The notes beneath the pieces are model-generated. The model did not search any database. It saw only the letters and a list, made by a program, of their open reading frames with translations, and had not been told where the DNA came from. The position numbers and the translations under genes were made by a program. This document shows, one piece after another, positions 46,561-57,802 of a stretch of DNA of 64,000 nucleotides. The stretch comes from Isoetes taiwanensis (Eukaryota > Streptophyta > Lycopodiopsida > Isoetales > Isoetaceae): NCBI GenBank assembly GCA_021234155.1, contig JAJEKV010000041.1, forward strand, positions 8,502,917-8,566,916, in the 5' to 3' direction. Positions within the stretch are counted from its first letter, which is position 1. Each line of letters starts with the position of its first letter.

Positions 46561-48850
46561 ACGGTTGCGGGCTCATAGGGCCTCAGGCGTATTTGATACC
46601 ATGTTCAATCCCTTCTTTACTCGGCGATATTCAACACGGATGGAGTCAAGGCGCTAAAATTAGCCATGAGCTGTAGCGCCTCGAATATGTCCACATACAC
46701 TTTCTGGTTCGATTGTCTCTTCTCGGGTATGCGAGGCGCCAATCGATTTCCACCTACACCGCGACAACTTTCGGACCGACCTCCCACATTGGAAGGTAGC
46801 CATTATTCCGTTCCTGTTAAGCCCATCATCGCGAGAAATTTTGCAACGACCCTTTGAATTTACTCCACGGAATCCCCAACTCAAGATCTGTGAGAACCAC
46901 GCCCAATTTTCTCACGGAACATCACATAAAAATGTTTTTCTCTATTGGTAATCTTTCTTTGGAACCGGTGCCACGCTTCCACCTTTGTCCAATTCCCCTA
47001 CCGTCACGTTTCCTTAAGCGTTTCCCCACCGCGGCATTTCATGCAATCACAACCTTTGTTCCCCACTACAAATTTGCTTGATTACCTCTTTTTACTAATC
47101 TCACACAACCTATACCGGTTCGGGTACCTATCGCGACAACCAACACCTCTTGTCTTTTCTTTTTCCACAAATGCAAACACCCATTCATCGCAGCCAGAGC
47201 TCCTACACACGTAGCTAAAACTCCCATATCCACTCTTTTGGAAATGATAAAAGGTAAACACATAGACCCGAGTCTTTCGAGCTCACATGGATGAATTTGA
47301 GTCACTTCGCGGATCTCAATGGTCACTCAGATCAAAAACTAAATTCCACATCTTTTAGGCGACCCTGCACGTGGAGCACCCACGAATGGCTGATGGCAAA
47401 CAAAGAAGCCACTGGAAACAAGATTGGATACACATGAAGACCTCTTTTCTTTTTCCCATTCACGGCACCCTTAGGGATGATCAACAAGCTGGCGAGCGAC
47501 CTCAACACACTCCAAAGCGAGAACCAGAATCTGCCGAGGACTTTCTGGACCAGAAGCTGCGGATCTTAGTCAACAAGTTGAAGGAATTTCCAACCCAAAG
47601 CCAAATTCTAGTGTGGTTTCTTCAAGGCTTACCCTCTCACATCCGATTTATGGTAGATATTTCTGCCCCCAAGACATTACAAGCCATTGAATTAGTCAAT
47701 CCACTCTTTACATTCATGTTTCCTCGCGCGGTGATCCCGAGCCACGATACTCCCATTTCCTCGGCTACACCGCGGCACCTCATTTTGCCTCCCACTGGCC
47801 GGTTCCCCAGAAATAACATTTGGTGTACTATTTGCGATTACTTTCGGGACATCTGGCGAATGAGGTGTAACTCATGGATAGCATGATCCATTACAACTGG
47901 CTGCAAAACATGCGAGGAACCACACCAGCGAAGAATGTACAAATCCACGACCAAATCCGTGTATCGACAGCGTCTTGTTCACCAAGTCGCGAAAGGTACC
48001 GCAAAAACTCAACCCACAGGAACCACGAGGCCGACCGACAACAACAACAACCCCGGCAACAGCGGCAACCACAGCGTGGACCTCCTCGTTCCGCTTTTGA
48101 TCAGCAAGTCCCAATGTTTCCAGAAAGCGTGACCAATGGGGTCATCGATCCTGCTTGATTATCCTCAACTACCTCAAGTTCAAATTACAAATTCCTGGCA
48201 CCAATCAAACCACGGCGGTCGTCTTACACCTTTTCAAGTATGGGGCGCCAAAGGGAGGCAAAGCCCCCCGATCCACCTCAAGCGACCACCGCGGCCACCA
48301 CAACAACAACCGCCAGCGACAAACAACTCAAAAACAATTGGATGATCAACTCAAGAAGAAATTTACCATGCAATCAACACGACCTTGAATCCTCCAAAAT
48401 TTGGTTGAGGGTTCTCCCCTCATTCCCCATAAGCACCCCGTGCACCAAGTTTTTAAGCGATTACGTACGGTGAGCCATCAACAAATGCGTTCATTTTGCA
48501 CCCAATCACGGATCAACTACTTCCTCATGTTCAGCCTAAACCGCCAAAGTCTGCTTCAACTCATGAGCGTCTACCCGAGGAAGGTAAGGCCTCAAGAATG
48601 CATCGAAATGCTACCCACCACGATCCGGGAGCCGACCACGGATACCACGACATCACGCAGCACCACCACTCAACATTCTTTCTTTGAAGTCGACCTCCTC
48701 AACAAGGTAGCGACATCTGTTGCTGAGCAACAACAGCCCGCGGATCCCACCACCACAACTACGCAATCCCTCCACGAACTTCAACAAGAACTTGCTAAAA
48801 TCAAAAATTCCTCTCGGCCTTCGACTATCCTACAACTATGTCCAGCACTC
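46561..48850 (+). pseudogene. gag polyprotein of the gypsy element
   Basis: The main frame 47,371-47,886 contains ESAEDFLDQKLRILVNKLKE and WFLQGLPSHIRFMV, the pattern of the retrotransposon gag domain of plant LTR elements. It is followed by a zinc-knuckle region at 47,826-47,870 (CTIC start, frame-broken before the expected His) and a possible second Cys pair at about 47,900. Then come Gln/Asn/Pro-rich frames (47,950-48,390) and a HHH/TTT-rich tail with a short helix ELQQELAKI (48,400-48,853). Gag packages the element RNA. It was split into at least five frames by indels. Confidence 0.7.
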
Positions 48851-48859
48851 TGAGCACAT

Positions 48860-49200
48860 TTTACAAAACACGGTATTGCGGTAATGCATTAGCCACATCA
48901 ACACCCGCGGTGCATGCACCGTGGGCCAAAATTTGTTCACCATGTTGGTCGATGGTGGCGGTAGCGGTCAATCTTAATCTGAGGATAATCTCGGGGCGAC
49001 AATTGGGCATAAAGGCTCCATCGCCCCTTATGACATCAAGCTTCGAATGGCCATATCGACCACAGGAGTTACACAACAATACCGGTCAATGTGGAGATCT
49101 ACAATTTACCATGGGGTGGGTTGTTTGGAGGCGGGGGAGAAGATCGGGGGGATTATGAAATGTTAGTGGGGCGACCCTTTTGAGACAAAGCTAAAAGCAT
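48860..49200 (+). pseudogene. Aspartic protease region
   Basis: A plus-strand frame has MLVDGGGSG at 48,942-48,968, the active-site Asp of a retroviral-type protease. The usual plant form is DGGS or DSGS, and here an extra Gly is present. A following VNL block is out of frame by one base. The position between gag and RT is as expected. It would cut the gag-pol polyprotein. Confidence 0.55.
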
Positions 49201-49739
49201 TCACTCTTTTGGGCCGCGGAGATCAACTTAATTTATCACGGATAGCAAGCTCCAGCTTACGATGGATCGACCGCGGGCGGATCATTTCTGTAGATCAAGC
49301 TGAATCCGAGGCGGTGACTCACGAACAAGTTTGCAACACCTATAGGTTACAAGCCAAGGGTTTGCCACTCCGCGGCTTACCCGGGGAATACAATCAACCA
49401 TGGAAGACATGGATGGCTGATAAAGGCATATAGCGGATTGGTTGACCCACTATTTGACACCTTGTAACAATGTCACATTGGTTCCACATGAGGAGCGGTA
49501 CCCCCCATTGTCCTCCTCCTGTTCAAGAAGACACCACACCAACTCCTAGTGGCACGCCCACTATTTTTCAAAATTGGTCAACATGAACATCCCGTCCTAC
49601 TCGTGAGCCACCCGCACCGCTCGGGATGATCAAGTCATTCCACACATTCAAACTCCTGCAGTAGACATAATTGATATTGGAACAAATCAACCAATCCGAT
49701 TGGCCTTTATAGCGACCTCCGCCAAAGATTCGGGGGAGC

Positions 49740-50400
49740 AAGCCATTGTCTATTCAAGCGTTTCAAGCACATCTTTGCTTGGAGCTACAAAGACCTCCAG
49801 AGGTATCAAGAAAGAATTGGGACAACTCGATTCCCACCAAGCGGATGCTAGACCCATCTAGCAGCAACGATCTGCTTAACCCAAACTACCGTGAAAAGGT
49901 TAAAGCGAAATTGACAAAACTTTTGAATATGGACTTATCTCGAGGTCAAACATTGAATGGGTAAAGTCCTATTGTTTTGTTGCCCTCAAACATAATGGAA
50001 AAATTAAGCGTTTGTGTGGATTATAAAAACTCAATCAAACCCAGGGACCGGGATCATTTCCCTCTCCCCCTTCCGCGGATCAAGTGTTGGAAGATGTAGC
50101 GAGGCCAGATATGTACTCCTTCATGGGCGGCTTCTCAGGTTATAATCAAATATCCATTAGAAGAAGATCAACTAAAGACTACCTTCACTACTCCATGGGG
50201 TACCTTTGCTTACAAAGTCGTTCCTTTTGGATTGTCAAAACTCACCATCCACATTTCAAGCCATTATGCTTCTGTTTTCAAGGTACATACAAGTTCATCC
50301 CTTTACGCAAGTCTTTCGGGATGACTTCTCCACTTACCACCCGTTATGGACCATTTGGTAAAACTTGAACTAGTTTTCAACGCTGTGATGAATCTGGAAT
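49740..50400 (+). pseudogene. Reverse transcriptase of the gypsy element
   Basis: Recognisable RT blocks in order: KVKAKLTKLLNMD (49,890-49,930), VCVDYK (about 50,010-50,030, other frame), DVARPDMYSFMGGFSGYNQISI (50,090-50,158, motif A region), a frame-shifted PFGLSNSPSTFQAIML block (50,228-50,275) and VFRDDFSTY (50,311-50,337, motif C with both aspartates). In motif A the catalytic Asp is Gly (MGGFSG instead of MDGFSG), one base from the usual codon. Several frames are needed to read it. Family is clear. Confidence 0.8.
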
Positions 50401-50679
50401 TAGCCTCAATCCGGAAAAGTGCACATGCTGTGTCACCTCGGGTGTACTTCTAGGACATGTCGGAGTCGACCCGCGGCATTACAACGGACCCCAAAATCCA
50501 ATTTGTGTCATCGAGCATATCCACTGCGAATATCAAGGACACCGCGTTCCTTTCTTGGCAAAGTCAACTTCTATGCCACCTTTATTCCGAATTGGCACCC
50601 ATTGCGATCCAATTCACAAGCGTTATTTGGAAATCCATACACATGGACTTGGACATCGATGCAAATCAAGCTTTTAAAG

Positions 50680-51120
50680 AACTCAAAGTCAAGCTCACAG
50701 AAGCCCGTGCTAGTACCACCTCAATGGGACAAACCATTTCATGTCCATGTTGATGTTTTGAGCTTTGGCGATTGGAGCCATTCTAGCTCAAGAGTATGCA
50801 CCAAATCAGGACAAGCCCATCGATACGCCGAAAGAACTCAATCCTGGCCGAGCGCGACTATTCGCCACGGAAAGGGAAGCCCTTGGCCTTATCTTTTGTG
50901 TACAACGCTTTTCTGAATTATCTTCTTGGTAGTCAAATTGGCTTTTATGTGGATCATCAAGCTCTTCTATATTTAATCAATAAGCCAAAACCCCACGGGC
51001 GAATCGCCCGATGGATATTGATATTGCAAGAGTTTGCCCCTTTGACATTATTCACAAGCCGGGACGCCCACCACACGTCCCCGACTATCTTTCCGCATAC
51101 ACGGATGATCCCTCGGAAGG
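50680..51120 (+). pseudogene. RNase H domain of the gypsy element
   Basis: The frame 50,796-51,290 carries AERDYSPRKGKPLAL-type sequence followed by NYLLGSQIGFYVDHQALLYL and GRIARWILILQEF, the standard end of the gypsy RNase H domain with its DHQAL block (Asp codon near 50,952). A HKPGR...VPDYLSA segment follows in the next frame (51,055-51,095), the connection to integrase. Confidence 0.8.
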
Positions 51121-51289
51121 AGTTCACGATGCCCTTCCTGATGCTCAAGCTGTTCGGTCAACGCCACGCCTCATTGGTACCCGCGACTATCAACGCTTTT
51201 TCTCCTCGCGGGCGCACTCCGTCAAGTGACCCCAGCTCTCTCGGAAAAGACAACTTACGCATAAACAACAATTCCTTCTCGAAGTCATA

Positions 51290-52508
51290 ATTTAGATTAT
51301 CACGATGGTTCTTGGCCATCTCTATAAATGTGGCAAAACACAATGTGCTCCGGCGATGTGTTCTTCCTCACGAAGTCCCCGGATCTAGTCAAACAAGCCC
51401 ACGAAGGACTTGGCGTTGGTCATTTCAGCGGAGACAACCACGACAAGAAACTCCTCCTTGCTGGGTATTCTGCCCACGCTTTTCAAAGATGCTCACAAAT
51501 ACACACGCCTTGCGTGTGATGTTTGTCGAGGCTTAGTAGACCCACGGCCCGTGGCGCTTCCGCTCACGCCCAATAATACGCCTCTCCCTTTGCCAAATGG
51601 GGTATGGATTTTGTTGGTCCCATGGACCCACCAAGCAATCAACACTAGGGCACGCTACATTCTAGTCTTCGCGGACTATGCAACAAATGGGCTGGCGTGT
51701 GCTCTACGACAACACGGCTGCTAGTACGGCTAAGGTCCTCTACAAGAACATCATCACGCCGATTTGGATGTCCCTTAGAATTAGTTAGTGATCGTGGAGT
51801 TCATTTCATCAATCACACTATTGCTGAACTCACTAACTATCGCACATTCATCACGGAAAAAGCCGCGCCTTACTATCCCCCGTGGTAATGGCTTGGCTGA
51901 AAGCACAAACAAGGTGCTTATCCACATTCAAGAAGATTTGTGATCCTACAAGAAAAAGATTGGCAAGATAAGTTACCTCGGTTTTATGGGCTTACAATAC
52001 AACATACAAAGTAGCAACCCAGTCAAACACCTTTTCGACTTGTGTATGGCCAAGAGGCTCTTATGCCTTTTGAGTTCATTTTACCCTCACTCAAATTTCA
52101 GTTAGCAACAGAACATAATCCATCGGCGGCTTTTGCAAGAACGAGTTTATCAACTGAACAAGCTGGATGAACTTCAAGAGATGCTTTTTTAGACTTCAAC
52201 AAGGCAAACAACTACAAAAACAATGGCATGACAAACACATCAAAAACAAAACTTTTCAAATTGGCGACTTAGTTCTTCTTTACGACTCGAGATATCAACA
52301 ACATCACGGCAAACTCAAGCTCGGATGGTTTGGGACCATACAAAATTTCGAGATACCACATCCTGGAGTTTTACAATTACAAGAATTGAATGGCACTCCA
52401 TTTCCTACATTAGTCAATGGATTTCGACTCAAGAAATTTCAAACCCTGCTGCGATCCTTAGCTCAAGAACAAAATTTACAACAAGATACCACTTGTACAA
52501 ATTTATGA
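51290..52508 (+). pseudogene. Integrase of the gypsy element
   Basis: A zinc-binding HHCC region is spread over frames at 51,410-51,530 (DAHKYTR, CDVC). The catalytic core shows GMDFVGP with Asp at 51,607-51,609, LVSDRGVHF with Asp at 51,791-51,793, and GNGLAES with Glu at 51,899-51,901. The last two are 36 codons apart, exactly the DX35E spacing, even though a frame change lies between. The C-terminal part (52,167-52,508) has KTFQIGDLVLLYDSRYQQHHGK and a GPY/F-type region, then VNGFRLKKF. No chromodomain follows. Confidence 0.8.
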
Positions 52509-52509
52509 G

Positions 52510-53268
52510 AAACACTTTTCTATTATGTACAAAATTGCAGAAGGCTACAATTACCGGTGGGATTTTTCACGAAAAGTCTAAACTAAACAAAAATTGGGAA
52601 AACCCCTATCATCTTTGCTACTACCGCCCTTTTACTGCGGGGGCACTCCACTCGGAGGATCACGGAAGCCCCACAGTGCGACCACTCCGGTGAGCGATCA
52701 CCTCCCCTCGTCGAGTTTATCTCGGGTTGGCGGCCGGTGCCTCCAACCAAGGATCCATAGGGATCCGGCGATTCCACAAACGCCCGCGGATCGGCGTCGT
52801 CCATCTTGCATGTAATCCGATCCGCGGAAGCTCACCGGACGTTTGTTATCGAGTTCTCCATCTTCCGCGAATTTTGGTTCTTCTCGTGAACCCAACTTCC
52901 AATTTATAGGCTAATACCAACCCTAGCGGTATTCCACGAAAGGTCACCTCACGGATATTAAAGTAATCATTCCCCACTCGATATTTTTGTACACGCACAC
53001 TTTTTTCATCCTCTTTTAATATTATTCGACAAGCGCCGCCATTAATACCGTCGCCATTAAAGTTTTATTCTCCCGCCAAGAACTCTCCGCATCTTGGTGC
53101 GAAGGTTGTCTCTTGAGATTCTCAATCGTCCGATCTTTCGACCACGTGTCTCCCACGACAAAAAAAAAAAAAAAAACCCTTCCCAACCGTCACTTCCACT
53201 CCTCACTTTTCACTCATACTCCCTCCGTCCTTCCGGGCTTAGGTACTCCGGCGACCTCGACCTTCAAG
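52510..53268. other. Spacer between integrase and the extra ORF
   Basis: Mixed-composition DNA without a supported frame. A GC-rich part (52,630-52,830) gives overlapping ORFs on both strands. An A run of 17 lies at about 53,159-53,175, followed by a pyrimidine-rich leader (CTCCCTCCGTCCTTCC, 53,219-53,234) that resembles a plant 5' UTR before the ATG at 53,269. Confidence 0.45.
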
Positions 53269-56200
53269 ATGGCTTCTACCTCCAAGAACTCAACACTCAA
53301 CGCGACTGCACCAATGGATCCAGCGCAATTCGAAAATATCAAGTTCGTTTCTTCATCTGCACCAGCTCCCACATCTGGCATCACCTATAACCTCCTGGTG
53401 AGTTCCGGATTGTTTCATTTTCTGCAACAGGAACTCCCGGCTCCCAACAAGAACAAATTACAGCAATTTGTGGCTAACCTGGTGAAGGCAGAAGATGGAT
53501 ATGCCTCCCAAGTCGATGGAAACCCTATACTCCTAAACCCTCAAACCATAGCCTCTTGCCTTTTCTCTACCCAATCCGCCCCAATGCCTTGTCTTACCTT
53601 GACATTGGTAAATATGATATTTCAAATTACTGCTCTATTCCTTATAATCTTTGCACAAACCAAGTCGTCCACCTTTCCAAAAGCAACATGATGCCTTTAC
53701 CAAGTTTCTTTGGAGGAAATTTTGGGTTACTCCATGAAGAATACCTCTATTAACGATGTTTTCTACCATCCGTACTATATCCTCACCAACACCACTTGAA
53801 ACAATCAATTGGACTCAACTCACGTATCGGAGATTTCAACAGAACTTGGCGGACTTCGAGAAAAAATCCTAACTCTTCCTCGGGCGCCCCATGGGGAGCC
53901 CACTTCCGAGCTTTCATTAATCATCAGACCCCACGCGCCATCATGCCCCCTTCTCCACCAAGCCAACATCCTGACCTTATTGATGCTTTGAAAGGTCTTC
54001 AACCAAACTCTCCTCCTTCTCAGCACCGTCAATCTCGTCAGCCAACTCCAGACAGAAATATTTCACAACCACCGTCTCCACCTCCTGTAAATTCCAATTC
54101 TCTAAAACCTATTCCTTCTGTTGATAACCAACCACCAGAACAACCACCAGTTAACCTTGTGCAACAATTCCACTTTTCGGACTCAAAGAATGCGAAAAAA
54201 ACAACGGCGGCTGAACAAAAAAACTCCCATTGATCTCACGAGTACTCACAAGGACACTCACAGCAATGACCAAGGATCTATAAACAAGGGTGACAGATCA
54301 AAGCCATCCCATCCACCTCCTCACACCGTGGATACCTACAGTGAAGCTGTCCTCAGCTGCCTTGATGCCCTCCGTGATCATCACCAGAACTTCATAGCAG
54401 CCACCAGGGCACGACACGAGTCCGTGGACCAACTCCAAGCCGAAGTCACAACACTGAAGACCGATTTGGCTGACTGTGAGGCCAGAGAAGAAGCCTTGCA
54501 CAATCAATTCATGATCCATCGAGAAACCCTTCATCAATCCCAGCAAATTGTCAAGGAACTCAAGGAGTCCCTCAAACAAAACGACACCAAGTACACTGAT
54601 CTTGAGACACGCTACAACAATCTGGTCGTCACGAATAATGCTACTCTGACCGAGAACAGCACACTTCGTACAGCCAACTTGATACTTGAGTCCAAGGTCA
54701 CGACTTTCGAAACCACCTTGCAGAATAAGGATGCTCACATCGCATCTCTCCAAGGCAAGTTAGACCAGCTCCAAGAACACACGCCGCAGATGCTCTTGAA
54801 ATAGTTTGCACTCAAAACAAACTTGCAAGCCACTCAGGCTTCAAGCTCTCCTCGATTCCCAACTTCTCCGACAAGTCCGACACCTCACACGCGCAAAGTC
54901 ACGGAACCGGACCAGTCTCTCAGAGCAACAAGATATCATTGCAGTTACAAGATACGCTTTCAGATAGGCGAAAGCGCGGGGCCAGATGATGCGAAGAAAA
55001 AGCGGGGAACAAACCTATCGACTTGCTTCTGCTATTCCCTGGACTATCCGGCCCCCCCCGGTTACCATGACTATGTGCAAGCAAGGAAAAACACTTTTCT
55101 TTTTATTCTCGGTGAGAAACAAGGGTGATACCACAAGTCCCACGATCAGAATGATGTCGAGCGACAATGGCCCTTCATGTTCGTCCATGAACGAGGCACA
55201 CTTTGTGCTCTCGTCAATTTTGATATCCTACAAAGTTGCGGATCTCGACCATTTAAACTCTCGGCACCATAGCCCCGGCTTATGTCATGCCACTTCTTCT
55301 ACGGCACATGTTACTCGGGCTCATCCGGATAAACGACCGAGAACTTTAAAGGAGATACACAACCGCAGTTCTTTTGACCAAGAAGAACAAGTACCTCCAA
55401 GACACAAAATTTACGCAAAACGTTACCTCCCGAATACATGCCTCTTCTCAAAGAAAGTGGAGCTATGGCTAGCTGAACTTGGCACGCTCCTTCGGACACT
55501 ATACAACTCAACAACAAGAACTTGACCTTGCACGGTTGTTCTTACAACATTATGCTTCCTTGCACAAGTCGCACACGGAGCTGAAACGAACGTCCTCCCC
55601 GATGAGTGGGACCACAGACTGCAGCATGGCACATGTACATTCCGATTAAATGGGAGACGATTACCAAAAACACTACGAGAAGATATTATTGGAATTCCAA
55701 AACGGTCACGGGATGACCGGCACCAACCCCCAAACAACCGAAAGTACACTAGCAAGCTTTGGATGCCCACCTCCTCGATCAAGGTCAATTCCCGGCATGG
55801 AGACAAGAATTACGGACTACTGAAGTCAAAGAACATGCGAGATTGGACACCCGGCAATTGCGGCCAGACAAGCGTTGGGACCCACGCTTCATCCGCTTGA
55901 CGCAAATGGCGTGAGGATGAGACTTTGGACAACACCAACAACCGGATATACATGCCCAATGCGTGTTAAATGGAAGACCCCCCGAATGCAATTTCTGGTC
56001 TTGTAACCTTCCTTGCCAAGGCCAAAACTTCAGCTGATCCATCCAGATTTCGGCAAAAGTAAGTGCGGCGGCACTCATGACCATACTCCAGTATCTATGC
56101 GAAACGCAAGTGCGATCCATTTTGCAACCCCAATGCAAATCTTTGGAAAGTTCGGGTTGGACCTTGTCTTATACATGGAGATCACAAATCTTCCATCCGA

Positions 56201-56403
56201 GATCCACGCTTACTTGAGAACATGATTTCTGAAGGCTTTCTCATAGGAGCGGCCGAATGTTTGGCATCCGGACTCAAGCAAATGCTGAAAAGAGACGAAC
56301 AACACTCGAATACATCTGATGGTGAGCCTCCCTCATCTCTATGTTCAAGATCGAAGAGGAACGAGGATTCCCACCCGAATTCATGCCCCTTTTCTAGCCA
56401 ATA
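53269..56403 (+). pseudogene. Extra ORF in env position: Pro-rich, coiled-coil protein
   Basis: Starting at the ATG in CAAGATGGCTTCT (53,269), a coding region of about 1,000 codons can be followed over several frames to the stop at about 56,403, close to the 3' LTR. The first 100-150 residues are compact (LLVSSGLFHFLQQELPAPNK, then QVDGNPILLNPQTIASCLF). Next is a Pro/Ser/Gln-rich linker (53,940-54,180), a basic KKQRR-type patch, and a long predicted coiled coil (54,330-54,790; heptad-like QLQAEVTTLKTDL, LKESLKQND, LQGKLDQLQEH). The C-terminal third (54,820-56,400) is polar and frame-broken. No signal peptide or membrane helix is supported, so it does not look like an envelope protein. Tat-lineage elements can carry extra ORFs; capture of a host gene is the other option. 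Confidence 0.55.
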
Positions 56404-56413
56404 AGTGTAGTTT

Positions 56414-56423
56414 GGTAGGGGAG
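56414..56423 (+). promoter_or_regulatory. Polypurine tract before 3' LTR
   Basis: GGTAGGGGAG lies directly before the TGTTAG start of the 3' LTR. A purine tract here primes plus-strand DNA synthesis in LTR elements. One T interrupts it. Confidence 0.6.
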
Positions 56424-57026
56424 TGTTAGCCCCATTACCCGCGGCAGACCTACAGTGTCTATACTTGTCGCATGAGGGCGAGGCCCCACTCGCCCACGTG
56501 TGTCCAAGAAGAGGATCTACAAGCCACGGGCGGGTCAAAGCTCCTCCAAGAAGCGAAAGACCCAAAGGTAGGACCCACGGCGGCCACTACTTGTCTGTTA
56601 GCACGGCCATGGCTGACAGATTCTGTTCGAAAGTGCCCAAGTAGTGGAGCACGCGTTGTCATGATGAGGATCAGATTCAGGCCGTAGGCCACTCCGTGTT
56701 CCTATATATTGTAGCATTTTGCTCCTTCAAAAAAGGGTTCGAGTGTTCTTTTGTGTCACTACTGAGCGTACATGCCGTGGTCACCTGTGCGCTCTTTTGA
56801 GCCTTCATTGTACACTTGTTTTGATCAATGGATTGCCGTGTTCTCCACAAGTGTCTTGTGTGTTTCATTGTGTATTGCAATTGCTGTTTTATCTGAGTTT
56901 TTCTTGTTCTTTCCTCTGTTAGCAAAAATCCCGCGTGACAAGAGTGTCTCAGGATTTGCCCTGCCGGACTTCAAGGATCTCACAGAGATCTGTCCCTCAG
57001 GCGATCCCGAGCCCGGACCCCAAACA
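56424..57026 (+). repeat. 3' LTR
   Basis: Starts TGTTAG and ends CCCCAAACA, followed by GTAGT. It contains the TATA-like box (56,700-56,714) and the same block order as the other two LTRs. It is 20 bp longer than the 5' LTR. Confidence 0.9.
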
Positions 57027-57031
57027 GTAGT

Positions 57032-57125
57032 ATACCCTTAAAGTTGTATACCAAATATAGTTGTATATCTAATCCTTAGTTGTATATCAAATATAGTTGT
57101 ATATCCTTTTCAACCTTAGTATAGC
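57032..57125. repeat. AT-rich array with AGTTGTATATC units
   Basis: Units of AGTTGTATAYC or TAGTTGTATATC recur at short intervals. The same word occurs left of the element (45,930-45,972 and 34,760-34,800), so the retrotransposon landed within this array. Confidence 0.65.
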
Positions 57126-57485
57126 ACGTTCACAATTTTTTTTCCACATTTCTGACATTTATATTGTCCACTTTTATATTTGAAACCTTTACATCAAAAA
57201 TCTGTACATCAAAAACATCGAACCCTTTTCTGAAACATCTGAAACATCGAACCCAGGCCGGATTTTCTGATATCAAGCCGGATTTTCTGATACCAAGCCG
57301 GGCCTACAGCCGGCTTACAACCAAACCAAGCGGAGCTTACAGCCGGCTACTACTAGCGGACAGACAGTTTCAGGCTTCCAATATCCAGCATAAATCATGC
57401 TCCTACACAATCGCCCTTAGATCCGGCTTCAAGCACTGTAAGTATACAAATACTGTTTGTTTTTTTTTTTTATTGGAAGCTAGTA
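57126..57485. other. No gene seen; short internal repeats
   Basis: Contains repeated words such as GATTTTCTGATA-CAAGCCGG (two copies, 57,259-57,300), AAACATCGAACCC (two copies near 57,214 and 57,240) and TTACAGCCGGC. A T run lies at 57,462-57,471. No gene. Confidence 0.4.
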
Positions 57486-57800
57486 GGGGACGGCACCGTT
57501 GCCCTTGTTTTGGTCTCATAGGAAGACTTAAAATGTGATTGATTCCAAGGGGACGACACCGTTGCCATATATTTTATCTGATTTTAAATCCGGAAATGAC
57601 AGTCGTTGCTTAAGTTTTGTCTTCTTATAGAACATATTGTCTTATTCTAGCACATTTGATTCTACATTTGATCACATTTCAAATTACTGAAATGCCAGCC
57701 AATGCAAGGGGACGGCACCGTTGCCATATATTTTATCTGATTTTAAATCTGGTAATGACAGCCGTTGCTTAAGTTTTGTCTTCTTCTAGAACAAATTGTC
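57486..57800. repeat. Satellite with GGGGACGGCACCGTTGCC motif, left part
   Basis: The motif occurs at 57,486, 57,549 and 57,708, giving spacings of 63 and 159 bases. The 159-base unit ends with TGAAATGCCAGCCAATGCAA. The array is interrupted by LINE-D at about 57,800 and resumes at 59,364. Confidence 0.8.
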
Positions 57801-57802
57801 AT

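Larger units (their letters stand above)
37228..48455. repeat. 11.2-kb tandem duplication, copy B
   Basis: Second copy of 26,043-37,220. At its right end, CACCAAGTTTTTAAGCG (48,441-48,457), it continues into the rest of gag-pol instead of jumping back. Between 37,228 and 38,800 I see no gene. Confidence 0.9.
45973..57031 (+). mobile_element. Complete Ty3/gypsy LTR retrotransposon, 11.05 kb
   Basis: The element runs 45,978-57,026 between two copies of the 5-bp target-site duplication GTAGT (45,973-45,977 and 57,027-57,031). It has LTRs of 583 and 603 bp, gag, protease, RT, RNase H, integrase in gypsy order, a large extra coding region (53.27-56.40 kb) and a purine-rich tract just before the 3' LTR (GGTAGGGGAG, 56,414-56,423). 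I found no convincing primer-binding site after the 5' LTR. The RT FxDDF box and the GPF-type integrase end suggest the Athila/Tat side of plant gypsy elements, as inference. It inserted into an AT-rich array of AGTTGTATATC units. All genes have frame breaks. Confidence 0.9.

Noticed and set aside
46561-46585. Primer-binding site right after the 5' LTR
   Set aside because: The sequence has weak likeness to a tRNA-Asp-type site, but the match is poor and copy A differs, so I do not call it.
52583-52895. Minus-strand ORFs between integrase and the extra ORF
   Set aside because: Short, GC-driven, with opposite-strand ORFs of equal length; no recognised domain.
53571-53691. Membrane-spanning segment in the extra ORF (MIFQITALFLIIFAQT)
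   Set aside because: It appears only after a frame change; the alternative frame (53,556-53,753) gives a soluble continuation with YLDIGKYDISNY, so an envelope-like anchor is not supported.
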